DNA from: Owenia fusiformis | Lineage: Eukaryota; Annelida; Polychaeta; Sabellida; Oweniidae | DNA length: 64,000 nucleotides | NCBI GenBank assembly: GCA_903813345.2 | Contig: CAIIXF020000007.1 | Coordinates: 1,925,730-1,989,729 of the forward strand | Direction: 5' to 3' | Shown here: positions 1 to 11,700 of the stretch, piece after piece | Numbering within the stretch: position 1 is the first letter of the stretch | Layout of the letters: each line of letters begins with the position of its first letter | Translations under genes and position numbers: made by a program | Notes under the pieces: model-generated | What the model saw: only the letters and a program-made list of their open reading frames with translations | The model's database searches: none | What the model was told of the DNA's origin: nothing

Positions 1-845
1 ATAACTTAATTAATGCAGATGACGTTTATGGGAACATTATCTAAGAGTGAATTTCAAAAAACAAATAAAATACATGAATCAAATATCATATTTAGCACGT
101 ATTTGGTTAGCTTGAAAGCTTAAGATATCTTGTATGTAGTACTTGTATATCCCAATTACTCAGATGCGAGTTGGTAGTTACCAGTTTCGCCACCAGGTGG
201 CTGATTCGGGGGAAATAACATGGCAGGGTATTACAAAATTCCCTTAAACTTGAATATTCATCAGTTTTAGTGGTTCACTTTTCATATTATCCTAATGTAT
301 CTGATAGTTATACAAATCAAAATATGTCCAGTAAAAGAAAATATTATCTGCCCAACACAAGAAAAGATATTTCCATTTTTGTGATTTTACAACATGAGGG
401 CTATGGGGAATCTCCCCGACCTAGAAGTCACATTTTCAAAGAAAATTAAATTTTCAAAGTTGGTAAACTTTTAAATGACGTAAATCAAGATTATTTCTAC
501 TCGCATCTAGGCTATTATAGACCAAAATCTTTGGAAATCTGGACTTGTCCCATTAGATTAGGTCCTGTATTGAGACCAAAGTTAAAGATAGACAGTATTG
601 CCAAACCATGACAATCCCACATTTAACCTATGAAGGTTACATTAGAGACATATTTGTGCTGAAAAAAAACTTGATTGGTTGTCATCGTGACTCCGTATTT
701 TCATTAATTGAAAAATATTACCTTTTCCTGCTTCTTACTTAAAATGAACAAACCATCAATCTGTCTGGCTGCAATTCTCTGGTTTTTCATTTGAAGAGCT
801 ATCATAGATTAGGATCGCTTTCAAAGCTGATACAACTTATATGTA
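1..845. other. No gene seen; dispersed repeat fragment near 160-215
   Basis: I see no splice-bounded coding exon here. Positions 160-215 contain CAGATGCGAGT followed by a GTTTCGCCACCAGGTGGCT-like segment. A very similar block lies at the far right edge of the window (63950-64000), so this is a dispersed repeat. The rest is AT-rich unique-looking sequence. Confidence 0.5.
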
Positions 846-1032
846 CAGTAAAACCTGTCTAATCAGATTGCCTCTTGGACTGGCCCAAAGTGTTCAGATT
901 AGTAGCTGTTCACATTGCAAGGTTTTATGAACCATTAAGTCATCGAGAAAAAATGAATTTAAGTCCTTGAAAAAGTGTTCATATTGAGAGGTATTCAAAT
1001 TGGAGAGATATTCGGATATACAGGTTTCACTG
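846..1032. mobile_element. Short pogo-like MITE, copy 1
   Basis: The 187-bp element starts CAGTAAAACCTGTCTAATC and ends with the inverse, ACAGGTTTCACTG, flanked on both sides by TA (844-845 and 1033-1034). TA target duplications and CAGTnnAACC-type ends are typical of pogo/Tigger members of the Tc1-mariner superfamily. The interior repeats the motif TTCAGATTAG in degenerate form and encodes nothing. Related copies lie at 5466-5614 and 61878-62016, with a fragment at 63362. Confidence 0.6.
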
Positions 1033-3463
1033 TATCTATATAGTATATAACACATAATACATCTGGAACTCATTAGATATTGCATAACAAACCAAATGAT
1101 TTGTTTGATTCAGTTTTCTGATGAAATAGTTATGATGATCTATTTGAATATGCAATTGATATTATTTCCTCCTATTTTACATGTATATGTGTATAGTAGA
1201 TAGTATAGTAGTATTGAATTGCTTCAATACGGGGGTTGCGTGATATGGATAATAAAATAGATTGTTAAATCAGTTTGTATCTAGACAAAAAATAACATAA
1301 TTCAATAACAAAAATTCTATGAATTAAAATGAGCATTTTGGGTTATGATATGTAATATCACCAAACCGTAATTTACCCTCTCCCCCTTAAGAAACTAACT
1401 TTGTTATTCTACAATTGTTGATATATGGTCACCATCCCTAAGAAGGCCTGCCATCAAACTCAAATTTTTGGTCAACAAGTTGAACCATGGGCTTTCAATT
1501 TTGAAAGCCCATGGTTGAACTGTTACATCGATTGCCATATCTATGATGTTAGAAAAAACCATTAAAGATATAAGTGAGTAATACCATGGTATAAGTGAAT
1601 AAAAGTCGGTAATGAGTGCAAATGTTCATGAATGCTAGTATGGTAGAGTATCGTTGGTTTAGGGAGGGAGATATTGTCTCTGGTTACCATCATTGAACCA
1701 GAAATGCTGATTAGTCATAGTAAGGATTATATTGAAGTCTTCAATCTGATTTCTACATTGCAATCATATTACTATTATACTCATATAAGACCCTAGATTA
1801 AACCAGCTTATAAATATGATCAGTGATCATCCTACCATCTACTTATGAGCGTTTATTGTGATAGCAGAGATCAATATGGAAACATTGACTTCTTAGATTT
1901 TGAGATTTTTAACTTCTCATGTCTTTACTTTTATTTGTAAAGTATCATGAAACAAGAATGCCAAAAAGGAACCATTTAAGGCATATTTCTCTTTCCCAGA
2001 TCTTCATTCAAGAAATATAACTTTCGTTATACAATGGTATGTTATATGAAAAAGTTTGAATGGGCAAAAACAATACCCAATAGTCTCAACAAGGTCATTT
2101 ACAAATACTCAAAATGATGCTGATTTCAATAGGCTTGTCTGTCTGTCAGCCTGGTGTATAATAGATCTTAGTCACAATGTATTCAACATCTATAAGTCGT
2201 TACATGTCTATTCTGCTACTTCACATCTCTTTTGACAACTGACTATCTCTGAAATTTCCATGTCTATCAGAAGTGTATGCACCCGACCATTTTCTAGAAA
2301 AAAGAGTAAAACCTGAAATACCAAGGAATATTGATGTATGAAGAGCATGCTGTGTCATGTGACTTGATGTAATCTTTCAGTCAGACCATGTGAATATTTT
2401 ACTTCCTGTTCACTATAGACAACCCAATAGTAGACTGGAAAATTCATAACAGTTCACATCTAAACAAAAATTACAAACCTCACTAAAATGGATATAACAT
2501 CTTCAACTTCTAAGGTTGTATATGGAGCAACTGTAACCTTGTAGATCGACATCCCAAGAGCAAAAGAGAAAATATGATCTAGGAAGGACAAAACCCGATT
2601 AGGCCCTGTGTCTCTTAGCTCTGTATTGATGACATGAAGTTCTTCACTCTGGGGATGTAAACTCTGAGTATTATATCCCCAACTGGACTATGAGGGTGAT
2701 TAATGATAGATGCATTGATCCATGTTGGCCAAATCAATACAACTCATCCTTGGAAACTGCTTCCTTCAAACAATATTTCAAGTTCATATCTTTGTTTGAA
2801 TCCTCTTTTATTGACTCTTTAAGGTGACATGAAGTGATATATCATTAAGGTAGCTGTATACTTGGAGCAAGAATCCAAGCACATACACTTGAGGAAAAAT
2901 AAAAGAAATAGATAAAAGGGGTGCCGGGGAATTTTAAATACAGGATAATTTGACAATAATTGTTCGACTGATTCCAAGGATTAATTAAGTGATGTCCAGG
3001 CAAGATTGCCAAATTACATGTTGTTGATAATACTGGATGGTGCATTCTGGGAATTTGAACTAAAGCGAGTATGGTAATTTTGTAGTATTGTAGTTAGTTT
3101 AGTATACATTATTTTTGTATATTGTACACTGTACTGACTGATATGCCGTTGTGATAACCTCAAAGAGTCAATAAAAGATATATACATATAATTATAGCCT
3201 ATACATTTTGTCATAAATATATTTTTCACCAATGAGGATATTATACATACTTCTTAGATGTATTCGTGACATGACCATAGAGTACAAAATCTTTAATATT
3301 TTGCTGAAAATTTTACTAAGTTAACCATCTTCTTGATTGTAAATCTTAAGATTCTTATTTAACCTTTTCTGACTTAATAAGAAATGATCAATTTCATTTG
3401 ATTTTCTGTATTGTCCATCTTTGCTTTGTGCAGTTGTTACTATTTGCCTGGTGGGAGCTGAAC
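1033..3463. other. No gene seen
   Basis: AT-rich sequence with a 44-nt near-perfect palindrome at 1479-1522, listed separately. Short open frames are present but lack splice context, codon bias or recognisable protein motifs. Confidence 0.5.
1479..1522. repeat. Near-perfect palindrome (hairpin)
   Basis: Two 21-nt arms separated by TT pair at 20 of 21 positions; the arms contain AACCATGGGCTTTCAA and its complement. It could form a cruciform or an RNA hairpin. No flanking element ends were found, so it may be an inverted duplication rather than a transposon. Confidence 0.75.
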
Positions 3464-3983
3464 TGACCAACTCATCTAACTGTATTGACCAACTGTATTG
3501 TCTCACTATATTGACCAACTGTATTGGCCAACCATATTGACCAACTGTATTGACCAACCATATTGACCAACTGTATTGACCAACTGTATTGGCCAACCAT
3601 ATTGACCAACTGTATTGGCCAACCATATTGACCAACTGTATTGGCCAACCATATTGACCATCTGTATTGTCTCACTATATTGACCATCTGTATTGGCGAA
3701 CCATATTGACCAACTGTATTGGCCAACCATATTGACCAACTGTATTGGCCAACCATATTGACCAACTGTATTGACCAACTGTATTGGCCAACCATATTGA
3801 CCAACTGTATTGGCCAACCATATTGACCAACTGTATTGGCCAACCATATTGACCATCTGTATTGTCTCACTATATTGACCATCTGTATTGGCGAACCATA
3901 TTGACCAACTGTATTGGCCAACCATATTGACCAACTGTATTGGCCAACCATATTGACCAACTGTATTGGCCAACTATGGACCA
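3464..3983. repeat. 13-bp minisatellite with 195-bp higher-order unit
   Basis: The array is built from 13-bp monomers of type CCAACTGTATTGA, CCAACTGTATTGG and CCAACCATATTGA, often alternating as 26-bp dimers. A rare variant block (TCTGTATTGTCTCAC) occurs at 3661 and again at 3856, exactly 195 bp or 15 monomers apart, showing duplication of a higher-order block. Because 13 is not a multiple of 3 and the monomer lacks minus-strand stops, open frames of 100-160 codons appear in more than one minus-strand frame (VGQYSWSIWLANT-like). I regard these as artefacts. Confidence 0.9.
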
Positions 3984-4519
3984 GTAGTTCAGGTGCTTGG
4001 GAAGATCACTGATATACGTTAATTGTTTGAAGAAGTGTTGTCTAGGATGATAAGAATGAACTTCAATTAGTAAAGATTATGTATAGCCTATAAATAACTA
4101 AGGAGGAAGAGGTGAGGATACATAACATTTTCAGATTAAGTTACATTAGAAAAAGATAACCAACAAGCACCAAGTGGTACGGCTGAAGAATACTATATTG
4201 GTCAGAGCTTTCACAAGATTTTAAAAAAGCCAGAAGTATCAGGGGGGGTTCACTTTTTGAAAAATTCCAGGGGGGTTCACTTGTGAAAATTTTGGTCCAA
4301 AAATGGCCAAAATCACTTAAAAAGTGCTCAGAAAAAAAACTGCATGATTTTGAACGATTTTTTGGCCGGGGGGGGGGGGGTTCTCCCCTGGCTACGGGCC
4401 TGAGTATATATTCATAATGTAGATGAGATGTCTTGTTACTCTTATGTGCACAATAAAGTTTTCAGTTTGTGAACTGCAGCATGGTTCGTACTTGGAGGAT
4501 TAAATCACATCAATTAATA
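3984..4519. other. No gene; G-rich transposon-like fragment at 4240-4400
   Basis: Positions 4240-4400 carry two GGGGGGTTCACTT segments, a run of about twelve Gs near 4370 and a right end CCCTGGCTACGGGCCTG. CCCTGGCTACGGGCCTG-type ends occur on DNA transposons of the hAT group, but no matching left end was found, so this is at most a fragment. Nothing else is recognisable. Confidence 0.4.
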
Positions 4520-4893
4520 CCCTTTGCATTCGTTTGACTACACTTCTTAAAAGAGAGCTTCGTCTTCACTCTTTCAAACTAAAATAAACCTGTGAACTCA
4601 CCGCGCCAATCAGTGTTCGTCGGCCAAATTTGACCGACGTTCTATATATGGTCAGTCCTTCTGACGTCGTCGTTGAGCCCGGAATTGACCAATGACACGC
4701 GCATATTTAATTAGAACGCATTTGGCGTATGTTTCTTCAAGCTCGCTGATTGGTGGAAGAAAGGTCAGCGCGTAGGTCAAAAGTGATTTATTACCCAAAC
4801 TGTCACCGGTACCCGTCGTGGGGGTGGGGCTACTAAACTGTAATATAGTCTCTACTAGGCAGAGTGTAGTTTAACTAGACTCTGCACGCAGGG
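4520..4893 (+). repeat. Dispersed repeat, full-length copy (family CCTTTGCATTCG)
   Basis: This block begins CCCTTTGCATTCGTTTGACT, continues through AAAAGAGAGCTTCGTCTT and a GGGGTGGGGCT segment near 4820, and ends GTAGTTTAACTAGACTCTGC. An inverted copy is present at 14956-15272, and a copy with its middle deleted at 43926-44013. It is more GC-rich than its surroundings and encodes no recognisable protein. The element class is unknown to me. Confidence 0.65.
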
Positions 4894-5465
4894 TAATCAA
4901 TTAAAGGATTTCAGTAACAGATAGTTACTCTTGTAATTTCAGCCAGGTGGTGTCGTGTCAATAGTGGGAACTCTTGAGGTGATCATGTGAATTATGAAGA
5001 ATATATGCTGGTTAGATAGGTAGTTAACACCATCACAATCCAAGCAATGAATATGGTTTTGTATCAATAGTCAATACCTATGCAATTTAATTGAAATCCA
5101 GGACCTCAAAAGTATAATACTTAGAACATGATTTATGACTAGACATTGCAATAGTGAAGTCTTACTTGAATGGCCTTCAGTATTCACATTTTCTCTATTG
5201 TATCTCTTTTCACTAACAAATCTACCAGGGTTTTAAGTAATTTTCAAATCATCAAGCACATCTAGAAGCTTGTTATTTCAATACAGGAAGATCACTGTTT
5301 CACCTGATATTATTCACAGGTCGTGTTGACACATATATTCTCAATGAATGAGATATTGAACAGATGAGGCTTAACACTTCCACAGAACATATTTTACAAA
5401 CCTCTGGGGAAAACGGTTTGATTTCTGCATTGTTGCAAACTGCCATTCTGCGATTTTTCAAGATA
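4894..5465. other. No gene seen
   Basis: AT-rich sequence without recognisable coding, RNA or repeat structure. Confidence 0.45.
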
Positions 5466-5614
5466 CAGTGAAACCTGTATATCCAAACATTTTCTAATCT
5501 GAACATGTCCCAATATGTAGACTCACACAATTAGAAATCCAGGAAATCTTAAACCTGCTAATCCGAACACTTTTGGCCGATCTCAGAGGTGTTCAGATTA
5601 GACATGTCTTACTA
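5466..5614. mobile_element. Short pogo-like MITE, copy 2
   Basis: The 149-bp element begins CAGTGAAACCTGTATATCC after TA (5464-5465) and ends GACATGTCTTACTA before TA. The interior contains TTCTAATCTGAACATGTCC and GTGTTCAGATTAG, matching the interior of copy 1 at 846. It is non-coding. Confidence 0.55.
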
Positions 5615-7048
5615 TATATGCAATTTTATAATCCATGATCATACATATTGTATACAGTCAGGCCAGACTTAGTAGTTCTGTTATCACATCTTTCTGGATG
5701 CCGTTTTCAATCTTAAATTAAAAAGGAGATGTCTACTCTTTCAATTTTAACTTGAAACTTGATGTTATAGTGCCAAACAGTAAAATTATGGCACCATGTT
5801 ATATTTAAGATGTTAACTAAGGGACAGTATGATAGTGGAGAGGGTGATCTAGTGCCCGAGGCACTGTACTACAAGTTCAAAAAGCAGTCTCTAATGAATA
5901 CTTGTATGTTGCAATCTCTCAGAAAGCAAATACCTAGTATATAATCCATGTATTAGAGGGGTGTTCAATAAATACTAATAAAATGGTCTCATTTTCTTAC
6001 GATCCTTATATATGCAGACATCTTTAATTTACAAACAAGGCAAAGAAAATAAGAGTAGTAATATAGTGGAAGTAGAATATGTAATTATAGGGGCTGCAGT
6101 ATTATCTGAAATATATCACCTAGATTTTACTGCCTATTCCCTATATTGTCAGCTTTTCATGGTATTAAGCTTATTATAATAGTCATATATCATTGGATAT
6201 ATATTACACATGATAGCAATATCGGAATTGTGGCCAGACTACCATATTCTAACAAGGTGTAGAATCACTTTGCCTTTATTTTGCTATTCATTACTTGTAA
6301 TGGTAAGAGTGGAATGGGAAATGATGAGTTTGAGGTAATAGTCTTCTCTCTTCATCTTATCTCATTTTATGTGTAGGTAGGTATCATTTGTTTTGATATT
6401 AGCAGCATTTTTATTATGATAACTAATCAATAATATCAGACAATGCCATATTTGTATATTGCCCCGTAGTAACATCATCTGACAGGCTTATGAATAAACC
6501 CTTAACACGTTTGATGAAAAATGAGACTATCAAAACTTAAGATGTGAAAGTCTTTTTATAAGAAGCAAAATGGTAAATTAAGAATTTTTTGATATGGTAA
6601 TCATTTGTTGTAAGCAAACACCAGTTTGAAAAACATTTTATGAAGCATTTGTGATGATTTCTATTCTAAAACGTTTACTTTAGCAATGATTTCTGTGTTT
6701 TCTTTTCATATCAGGATGGATAGTTGAAAATGATACACTTATTTAAAGCTCTTGAAATCTAAAATGTAGTTTTTAACATATTTGAGGAGAATAGAGGGGA
6801 TCATTTGGACAAATCTATGGCTATTACATATCTTGGGAGCACTTATGTTAGCAGGGAGATCTAGTTATTTTAAAGGAAGTGTGTTGATGTTGTGATACGA
6901 TAGTATTTTCTTAAGCCATTCAAAACAAATAAGAACGTATGAATTAGAAATCATAGTTTAGCCCATTTCTTCTTGACCCGAGACTTTATTAAAAAATCAC
7001 AGAAAATCTTAAAATGAAAGTAAGGATGATCACACCTGAAACAGATAT
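5615..7048. other. No gene seen
   Basis: AT-rich sequence with no exon-like open frames, RNA genes or obvious repeats. Confidence 0.45.
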
Positions 7049-7403
7049 TAGTACAAAATCAATAGGCCAGTCTAGCCTGGACACAATGATAATAGACTAG
7101 TACAAAATCAATAGGCCAGTCTAGCCTGGACACAATGATAATAGAAGACTAGTACAAAATCAATAGGCCAGTCTAGCCTGGACACAATGATAATAGAAGA
7201 CTAGTACAAAATCAATAGGCCAGTCTAGCCTGGACACAATGATAATAGAAGACTAGTACAAAATCAATAGGCCAGTCTAGCCTGGACACAATGATAATAG
7301 AAGACTAGTACAAAATCAATAGGCCAGTCTAGCCTGGACACAATGATAATAGACTAGTACAAAATCAATAGGCCAGTCTAGCCTGGACACAATGATAATA
7401 GAC
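7049..7403. repeat. Tandem array, 49/52-bp unit, seven copies
   Basis: Seven nearly identical copies start GTACAAAATCAATAGGCCAG at 7051, 7100, 7152, 7204, 7256, 7308 and 7357. The spacings are 49, 52, 52, 52, 52 and 49; the 3-bp difference is presence or absence of AGA in AATAGAAGACTAG. Near identity of the copies points to recent expansion or ongoing homogenisation. Confidence 0.95.
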
Positions 7404-8640
7404 AAGGCAATCTGGACTAGTATTTTATCAAACCCATCATCATCCCTTATTCTCCCTTTAGATTAACTGTTAACGCGAACACTGATGGAGGAAATAGTAT
7501 TTGTGATTGTTTGGGGAAGGGGGGTTAATGTGAGACTATCATTCTATATATCATTCTATCTATATATGTAGGTCATCATATTATCAAGAGCCCTATCATA
7601 GCATTTTTAAAACATGGATTCCCCATATATGCTATTTTTGCTTTTTGAAAATCGAAGTTTGGAGCGTTCCAATAAAGGTGTATCTAATTGTTTATTCTTA
7701 AGGCCACTTACTAGTAACATTTGCATTTAGATCTTTGTTTTATAGCATGTTTCAATGTATTTGGATTATATATGACTGTAATAAATAAATGAAGAGTTAA
7801 TGATTGATAATGTTAACTTATTTTATGTTTACACTGATTGAGTACTATCACTACATGTATAGTTATCACTCAGGAATACCTGAGTTATGAAATCAGACCT
7901 TCAAAATTCAGGAAATATATGAGAAATAAGTCACTATAGTATTATACACCCAAGAGGAAGCTTCCGCCTGGTTAGAACATCATTTGGTATGTTATAAATA
8001 CTAATAGTACACAAATATATTTTAAGATATTGTTGAATGAAAAACATATTGAATTGATTTAATTGTTATTTTTGTAACATCCATTTGTTAAAGCCATGTG
8101 CTATTACAAAAGGGGAGTTATCTATATCTGTATTTTCTATGTCAAGTTCATTCTAGTTGAATAGCTTATAGGGATTTAAACCATACATACTTTAAAGGTT
8201 TATATTAATCTTAACCTTACACATGTACTTGTTCACTGTAAAGTAAAACACAAGAAAGTGTACTCTACCCCGCCGTGTAGAACCATACAGTACTGACTGA
8301 TAGCATGAAGTTCGAATTGCCGTTATGTCTTAAAAATAGCTTAAACAAATATATTAAAGACTATTAAACTTTATTTACGTATGATAAGCATTAATTGAAT
8401 TAGCTCAATGATGATGTGAACATTGTGAATCCCAGTTAGTTGACCATGAGTTAATTTAAGGTAAAACTGTACAGATACCTTCATTATGTAAATGCCAACA
8501 GGCAGCTAAAGGAAACAGGGTCTCCCATCATTTGACCAGCCAGGGAATAGATTAGATATGAAACATTGTTCCAAGACCTTTATAGCACATTATGATTTGA
8601 TTGAATCACAATCTAACTTTACTTTTATAAATTTTTCTAG
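7404..8640. other. Sequence upstream of PIP5K1 exon 1 (probable intron)
   Basis: Exon 1 starts at a splice acceptor, so this stretch is probably the 3' end of an upstream intron. It ends in TTTTTCTAG at 8632-8640. I see no other feature in it. Confidence 0.5.
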
Positions 8641-8769
8641 GTGTCATTTGCCAGCACCAGTATGGGCCCTAAGACTCCAACCAACACCCTGACGACGCCA
8701 CGTGATGCCAAGGAGAAGAAGATTGGCCACAGGAGAGTGGACGAAGCAGGACAAGTTACCTATAAAAAG
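8641..8769 (+). CDS. PIP5K1: PIP5K1 exon 1 (first recognised)
   Basis: Follows the acceptor TTTTTCTAG and ends at donor GTAAGG (8770). It translates in phase 0 to a variable N-terminus and then [18 protein letters not shown], matching the KKIGHR-VD-SGETTYKK segment that precedes the kinase domain in type I PIP kinases. The ATG at 8662 is the best start visible in the window. The frame stays open back to the acceptor, so either the 21 upstream bases are 5'UTR or an earlier exon adds residues. Confidence 0.88.
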
Positions 8770-11700
8770 GTAAGGAACTAACATGTAATAGGACTGATCG
8801 GGTTGTTCGATTTACTCATTCTACTCAGATTACCCATTCTTTGAAATTACCCATTCTACTTAGATTACTCAATTGCTACCACTTTACTTTATTATTTTTT
8901 TACCCTTCAGTTATCATTTTGTTTATTCAATTTGCTTATAATGCTGCTGCAAGATGTTTTAAAGTAATGTCATGATAAATTCTTTGAACAAAAAAAAAAA
9001 GTTACCAGTTGTACTCAAGTAGATTACTCATTTGATTTGGATAGCCAATTCTACTAAAATAACTTATTCTACTAAGATTCCTTAGATTACTCATTTTACT
9101 CAGATTGGTCATTTTCTAACGTTTAAGCTTTGGATGGATTTGTACTATGTCCTCTAAGACCAGTCTATTTTAATCTTGGCCATTGTACCTAAAACTTTAT
9201 CTCTCATTAGTTCAAGGGGTTGAATGGTCTAGCTACAAGCCTCTGTGACTTCCCCCCTCAACTTGACTAAACACCTTCTCACAAAGAAAACAAGTGAATG
9301 TACAACAAATGTATACCTTGTTGCGCAAGGGCTTGTAGCTAGACTAGGGGTAGAGAGGGGTCCTGATTATGGAGTTGCTATTCATTTGTTTCATTCATCT
9401 CATCATCTGAATTGTCTGTTAAATTATGGGAACTAACTGATACTTTAGAAAGGAGTGGTATCGATATGATGAACTTTTTGGATACACGTTCTCTTAAACC
9501 AGTCATAATCTAAAAATTTAACACATCATCAATTTAATGCTCATCTTTTGAATGGTAACGATATAATTTGAAAAATATATGTATACTTTCATCTATATTG
9601 TTTTAGAAAACACATCACTTGTTTTGTTCTTGGTATCAATGTTTCCAGAGTGAAATGAAACATCTTTCCGAACCTCATTGGAACAAAACGACATAAACAC
9701 AACATGTTTAGGTCTCTCAATATTGTAATTGTATAAAGGAAATTTTGGTTGATTATAGAAAAGTATCTTGTAAATGAAATAAAAGATGAAAGACATTTTA
9801 TTTCATTCTCAAGAATTGGTAGAAATGAACAAAAAACAATTGCACTAAAAAAAACAAAAAATGTTAACAAAAACAGTGATATAAAATATTTCTAAATAAT
9901 TTTCGCATTAAATTGTTGGCAATCAGTCAACATTACATAAAATACCGTGTTTTTCTACAGAATGTTTTCAATAATTGGTTTTAGAGAAAAAACATTGTTG
10001 AAATCAGTTCACCATATCGATACCTATCCTTTTCTGCATTTGTATTCATCATATTGCATAAACATGATACTGACACCTGGTAAATATTATATTGCATTTT
10101 TTGCATTTAGGCTTTATTTGTTAATATTGAATCACATTCTTGCGATTAACACCTAAATGAGAATCAAAATTACAATCCATGTTTTTGTAGAAAGGAGAAC
10201 CAGACAATGTTTGCCTCTTGGATGTTACCTCTTTTACAGACATTGTGTGTTATATATGTTTATTGAATTATTTTGTATATTCAAGGGCTTTATGAGCAGC
10301 AGGTGACATTTGATTTTCTAGTTCTTTATGTCACCACCACAAGTGGTGACATATTGTTAGGTTCTCCAACTTTTATGTTGATGGTGGTCGATGGTCAGTG
10401 ATTGGAATTCAGTGTCTGTAACAATCTGCATTCAGCGGTGACATTTTGTCACTTTAAGGCCTTGTTCATACCTTTGTTATTTGAGGTTTCTTGAAAAAAC
10501 TAGAAAACTGGAAGAATGTAAAACAATAATATCTGATAATGTGCCTGTTATTTTCATTTGTTTTACCTGCTGTCATTTCTAATACAACTCCTGTGTATGT
10601 CTTGTTGTTGCACCTAGGCAATGTTCATTTATTCATACATACTTGTAGTACTGTACATGTATACCTGTACTTAATATTTTTCACTGATTTAAAGAATAGA
10701 TTAGAGGCCATGGTATATTTAAGGTCAGTCATTCTAAGATTTTCATTAATAAACAACGACATATAAGTGGAGCCCCCAGTATTGTTCACTGGGAATGTAT
10801 TAGATAGTCACTTCAAGTTGAGCCATTTTTGGGGCTACATGTTAGACTGAAGAGTGACCCTGCATGTATAATATGATGAGTGTTCCAGTTATACACTTAC
10901 TTGTTATAGTCAATTAGACTTTGTGTTCATAAAGATGTCACTGCTGTTCAGATAGCTTTGTGTCAACATGCACAGAACAGAGTAATGGAAGTTGTTCTTT
11001 TCAGTGAGATGAAACCCACTCAGATACATGATAGTACTTTTATCTACTAAGAGGAAACAGAAAATAATCATTACGTGTCACTAACCATTTCCTGGAATTG
11101 AAAATGATCTCATCATGTAAATGTCATTCCCAGCTGAAAGCATTTGTTTTCAACTAATTTTTACAAGTCCATCGGATCATCTTAGTTTTCCATGGTGATA
11201 CAAGACATGGAACCAGCGAGAATTCCAAGATGTCTTAACATTTTTAAGATGATCAGTTTTGATAATTGCTTTGATGATTGAAAAGGTCATGTATGATTAT
11301 AGGCAAGTCAACTTCAATGTTAAGTTCAGTTGCTTTAATTGTATCTGCCCATGACCTTCAGGGGAGCAACCTGATTTGTTCAGGAAATATATGTAAAACT
11401 CTGATTGTTTTGATGATCTCAGAAATTAAGAGTAGGGATTATAGACTCATCCATTGGTTTATGAGAATCTTGCCCAATATCTGCTGGAGAGTCATTTGGG
11501 ATGCATCTGATTCTGGCTTAGGCTCTGACCTTTAGAAGGTAATAGTCTGCTGCTTGATTAACCAGTTTATTATGCCCTTAAGCTCCTCCATCTATAAGCA
11601 ACTGGTTGCTATGACATGGTGTATATAAGGTGCAAATTATATTGACAACAACCCCCTCTGTCACAATGGTCGCTCATCCAGAACTTACAGTGAAATTTAT

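Noticed and set aside
3472-3973. Overlapping minus-strand open frames of 155-162 codons (VGQYSWSIWLANT repeats)
   Set aside because: Products of a 13-bp tandem repeat that lacks stops in several frames; no splice sites, start context or conserved protein.
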